Source: an uncultured Methylobacteriaceae bacterium
Lineage (GTDB): Bacteria > Pseudomonadota > Alphaproteobacteria > Rhizobiales > Beijerinckiaceae
NCBI GenBank assembly: GCA_937872715.1
Contig: CALMTJ010000487.1
Span: 1 to 6,066, forward strand
DNA length: 6,066 bases
Direction: 5' to 3'
The translations under genes were made by a program, and so were the position numbers. Position 1 is the first letter of the stretch. Every line of letters starts with the position of its first letter. The notes under the pieces are model-generated. The model was not told where the DNA came from, did not search any database, and was given only the letters and a program-made list of their open reading frames with translations. Positions 4,836 through 6,066 of the stretch are shown here, one piece after another.

Positions 4836-6066
4836 ATGCAGAACGATGATCGGCGAGGCGTGCTCGCGACCGTCCTCGGGCCGGGCAACCGGACCACGGC
4901 GGCCTCGGCCGTCGGGCTCGCCTTCGGCCCGAGCACGGCCCTCGTGTTCGGCTTCGGCGTGTTCATCGCGCCGCTCAGCACGGCTTTCGGGTGGACGCGC
5001 CCTGCCATCGCGTTCGGCAGCACCATCATCGCCCTGATGGCGATGGTGGTGGCGCCCCTCCAGGGCTACCTGATCGACCGCTTCGGCTCGCGACCGGTGG
5101 TGCTCGTCTCCGTGCCGCTCTTCGCGGCGGGCCTCTTCGCCATGCCGTACATGCCGGGCGACATCCGGTTCTTCTACGCGGCCTGCATGCTCCTTCCGCT
5201 GCTCGGCCTCGGCCTCTGGTCGAGTTCGTACCTGCGGGCCGTCTCGACCTGGTACGACCGCCATCTCGGCCTCGCGATCGGCCTCGCCAACGGCGGCATC
5301 GGCATCGGGGCGGCGCTGGTCCCGGTCATCGCCACCGCGCTCATGCAGGGCGGCGATTGGGGCCGGGCCTATGTCGGCCTCGGTCTCATCGCGCTTCTCG
5401 TGACCTGGCCGCTGAACTTCCTCTTCTTCCGCGAGGCGGCCAAGGCGGCCGTGCCGGTCGGGACGGTCGGGCACGGCTCGCCGGGCGACATGACGTTCGC
5501 GGAGATCGTCCGCACCCGCAGCTTCAAGCTCCTGCTCGTCGCCTTCGTGACGCTCGGCTTCGTGAATGTCGGGCTGATCGTGAACCAGGTGCCGCTTCTC
5601 ATCGACGGCGGCATCAGCCCGGCCCGGGCCGCGACCGCCCAGGCGACGCTCGGCTTCGCGATCCTGATCGGACGCTTCCTGTGCGGCATCCTGCTGGACC
5701 GGGTGCCGGCCCCGCTCCTCATGACGGTCGTGAGCCTCGGGGGCGTGCTCGCCTGCCTGCTCTATGTCGGGGGAGTGTCGGACGCGGCGCTCATCATCAG
5801 CCCGATCCTGATCGGCGGGGTGATCGGCGCGGAGTTCGACGTCCTGAGCTACATGATCAAGAAGTATTACGGCATCGCGAGCTTCGGGCGAGCCTATGGG
5901 GTCGTCTTCGCGATCTTCCAGCTCGGCGCCGCAGCCGGCGCGACCGTGCTGCCGCTCAGCGTGAGCCACGCGGGCGGGTATGGGCCGGGTCTTCTGGCCT
6001 TCGCCCTGTCCCTCGCGATCAGCGCCGCGTCGAAGCCCGCCGTGACCAGCGCCGCCGGCAGGGTCA
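4836..6066 (+). CDS. MFS transporter, 3' end beyond the window
   Basis: This open frame of 410 codons has no stop before the right edge. It encodes a major facilitator protein of the monocarboxylate/oxalate-formate-antiporter-like type, located in the inner membrane. A short hydrophilic N-terminus (1-20) leads to TM1 (about 22-47). GWTRPAIAFGS begins TM2. The TM2-TM3 loop carries motif A as GYLIDRFGSRPVV (77-89). WYDRHLGLAIGLANGGIGIG (139-158) leads into TM5, as is typical of this branch. A polar central loop (about 199-228) separates the halves, followed by about six further helices. The last hydrophobic stretch (about 383-398) is short and is followed by SKPAVTSAAGRV, so the protein is near its end when the window stops. 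The likely role is uptake of the aromatic or organic acid handled by the preceding enzymes. The substrate and the transport mode are inferred from context only. Confidence 0.9.
   Translation, partial: MQNDDRRGVLATVLGPGNRTTAASAVGLAFGPSTALVFGFGVFIAPLSTAFGWTRPAIAFGSTIIALMAMVVAPLQGYLIDRFGSRPVVLVSVPLFAAGLFAMPYMPGDIRFFYAACMLLPLLGLGLWSSSYLRAVSTWYDRHLGLAIGLANGGIGIGAALVPVIATALMQGGDWGRAYVGLGLIALLVTWPLNFLFFREAAKAAVPVGTVGHGSPGDMTFAEIVRTRSFKLLLVAFVTLGFVNVGLIVNQVPLLIDGGISPARAATAQATLGFAILIGRFLCGILLDRVPAPLLMTVVSLGGVLACLLYVGGVSDAALIISPILIGGVIGAEFDVLSYMIKKYYGIASFGRAYGVVFAIFQLGAAAGATVLPLSVSHAGGYGPGLLAFALSLAISAASKPAVTSAAGRV

Noticed and set aside
4791..5969. Long minus-strand open frame opposite the transporter (392 codons)
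   Set aside because: Its translation is extremely rich in Arg, Glu, Asp, His and Ala with no recognisable fold. It is the antisense image of a hydrophobic, GC-rich membrane-protein gene.

Overview
The window is GC-rich (about two-thirds by eye), densely coded DNA. It most likely comes from an alphaproteobacterium of the Hyphomicrobiales (a Methylobacterium, Microvirga or Bradyrhizobium-type soil or plant-associated organism). The pointers are codon choice, protein style, and a double-hairpin element at the extreme left (14-56). That element resembles, from memory, a dispersed intergenic repeat of this order. The placement is an inference and I could not search a database.

Layout: two regulator genes lie on the minus strand at the left, a GntR/FCD-type regulator (76-783) and a TetR/AefR-type regulator (916-1581). 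A 141-bp divergent control region (1582-1722) follows. It holds a consensus TTGACA -35 box, a second plausible promoter, a TGTAA-N6-TTACA dyad that is a good TetR-operator candidate, and a perfect small hairpin in the TetR leader. To the right is a tightly packed plus-strand operon: a fumarylacetoacetate hydrolase (FAH) family enzyme (1723-2637), a YciI-like small enzyme (2637-2993), a beta-hydroxyacid-dehydrogenase-type NAD(P) oxidoreductase (2993-3907), a two-domain extradiol-type ring-cleavage dioxygenase (3904-4794) and an MFS transporter (4836 to beyond the right edge). The first four genes overlap by 1, 1 and 4 bases, so their translation is probably coupled.

Functionally this reads as an uptake and meta-cleavage cassette for an aromatic acid or other catechol-yielding compound. 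The transporter would import it, the dioxygenase would open a catecholic ring, and the FAH, YciI and dehydrogenase proteins would process the ring-opened product. The TetR regulator is well placed to repress the operon. The substrate cannot be read from the sequence. No ring hydroxylase, demethylase, decarboxylase, hydratase or aldolase is present, so the window holds only part of a pathway. The combination of FAH, YciI, beta-hydroxyacid dehydrogenase and extradiol dioxygenase does not match any classical meta-pathway operon I can name, and it is the most interesting aspect of the window. I saw no tRNA, rRNA, CRISPR array, insertion sequence or phage gene.
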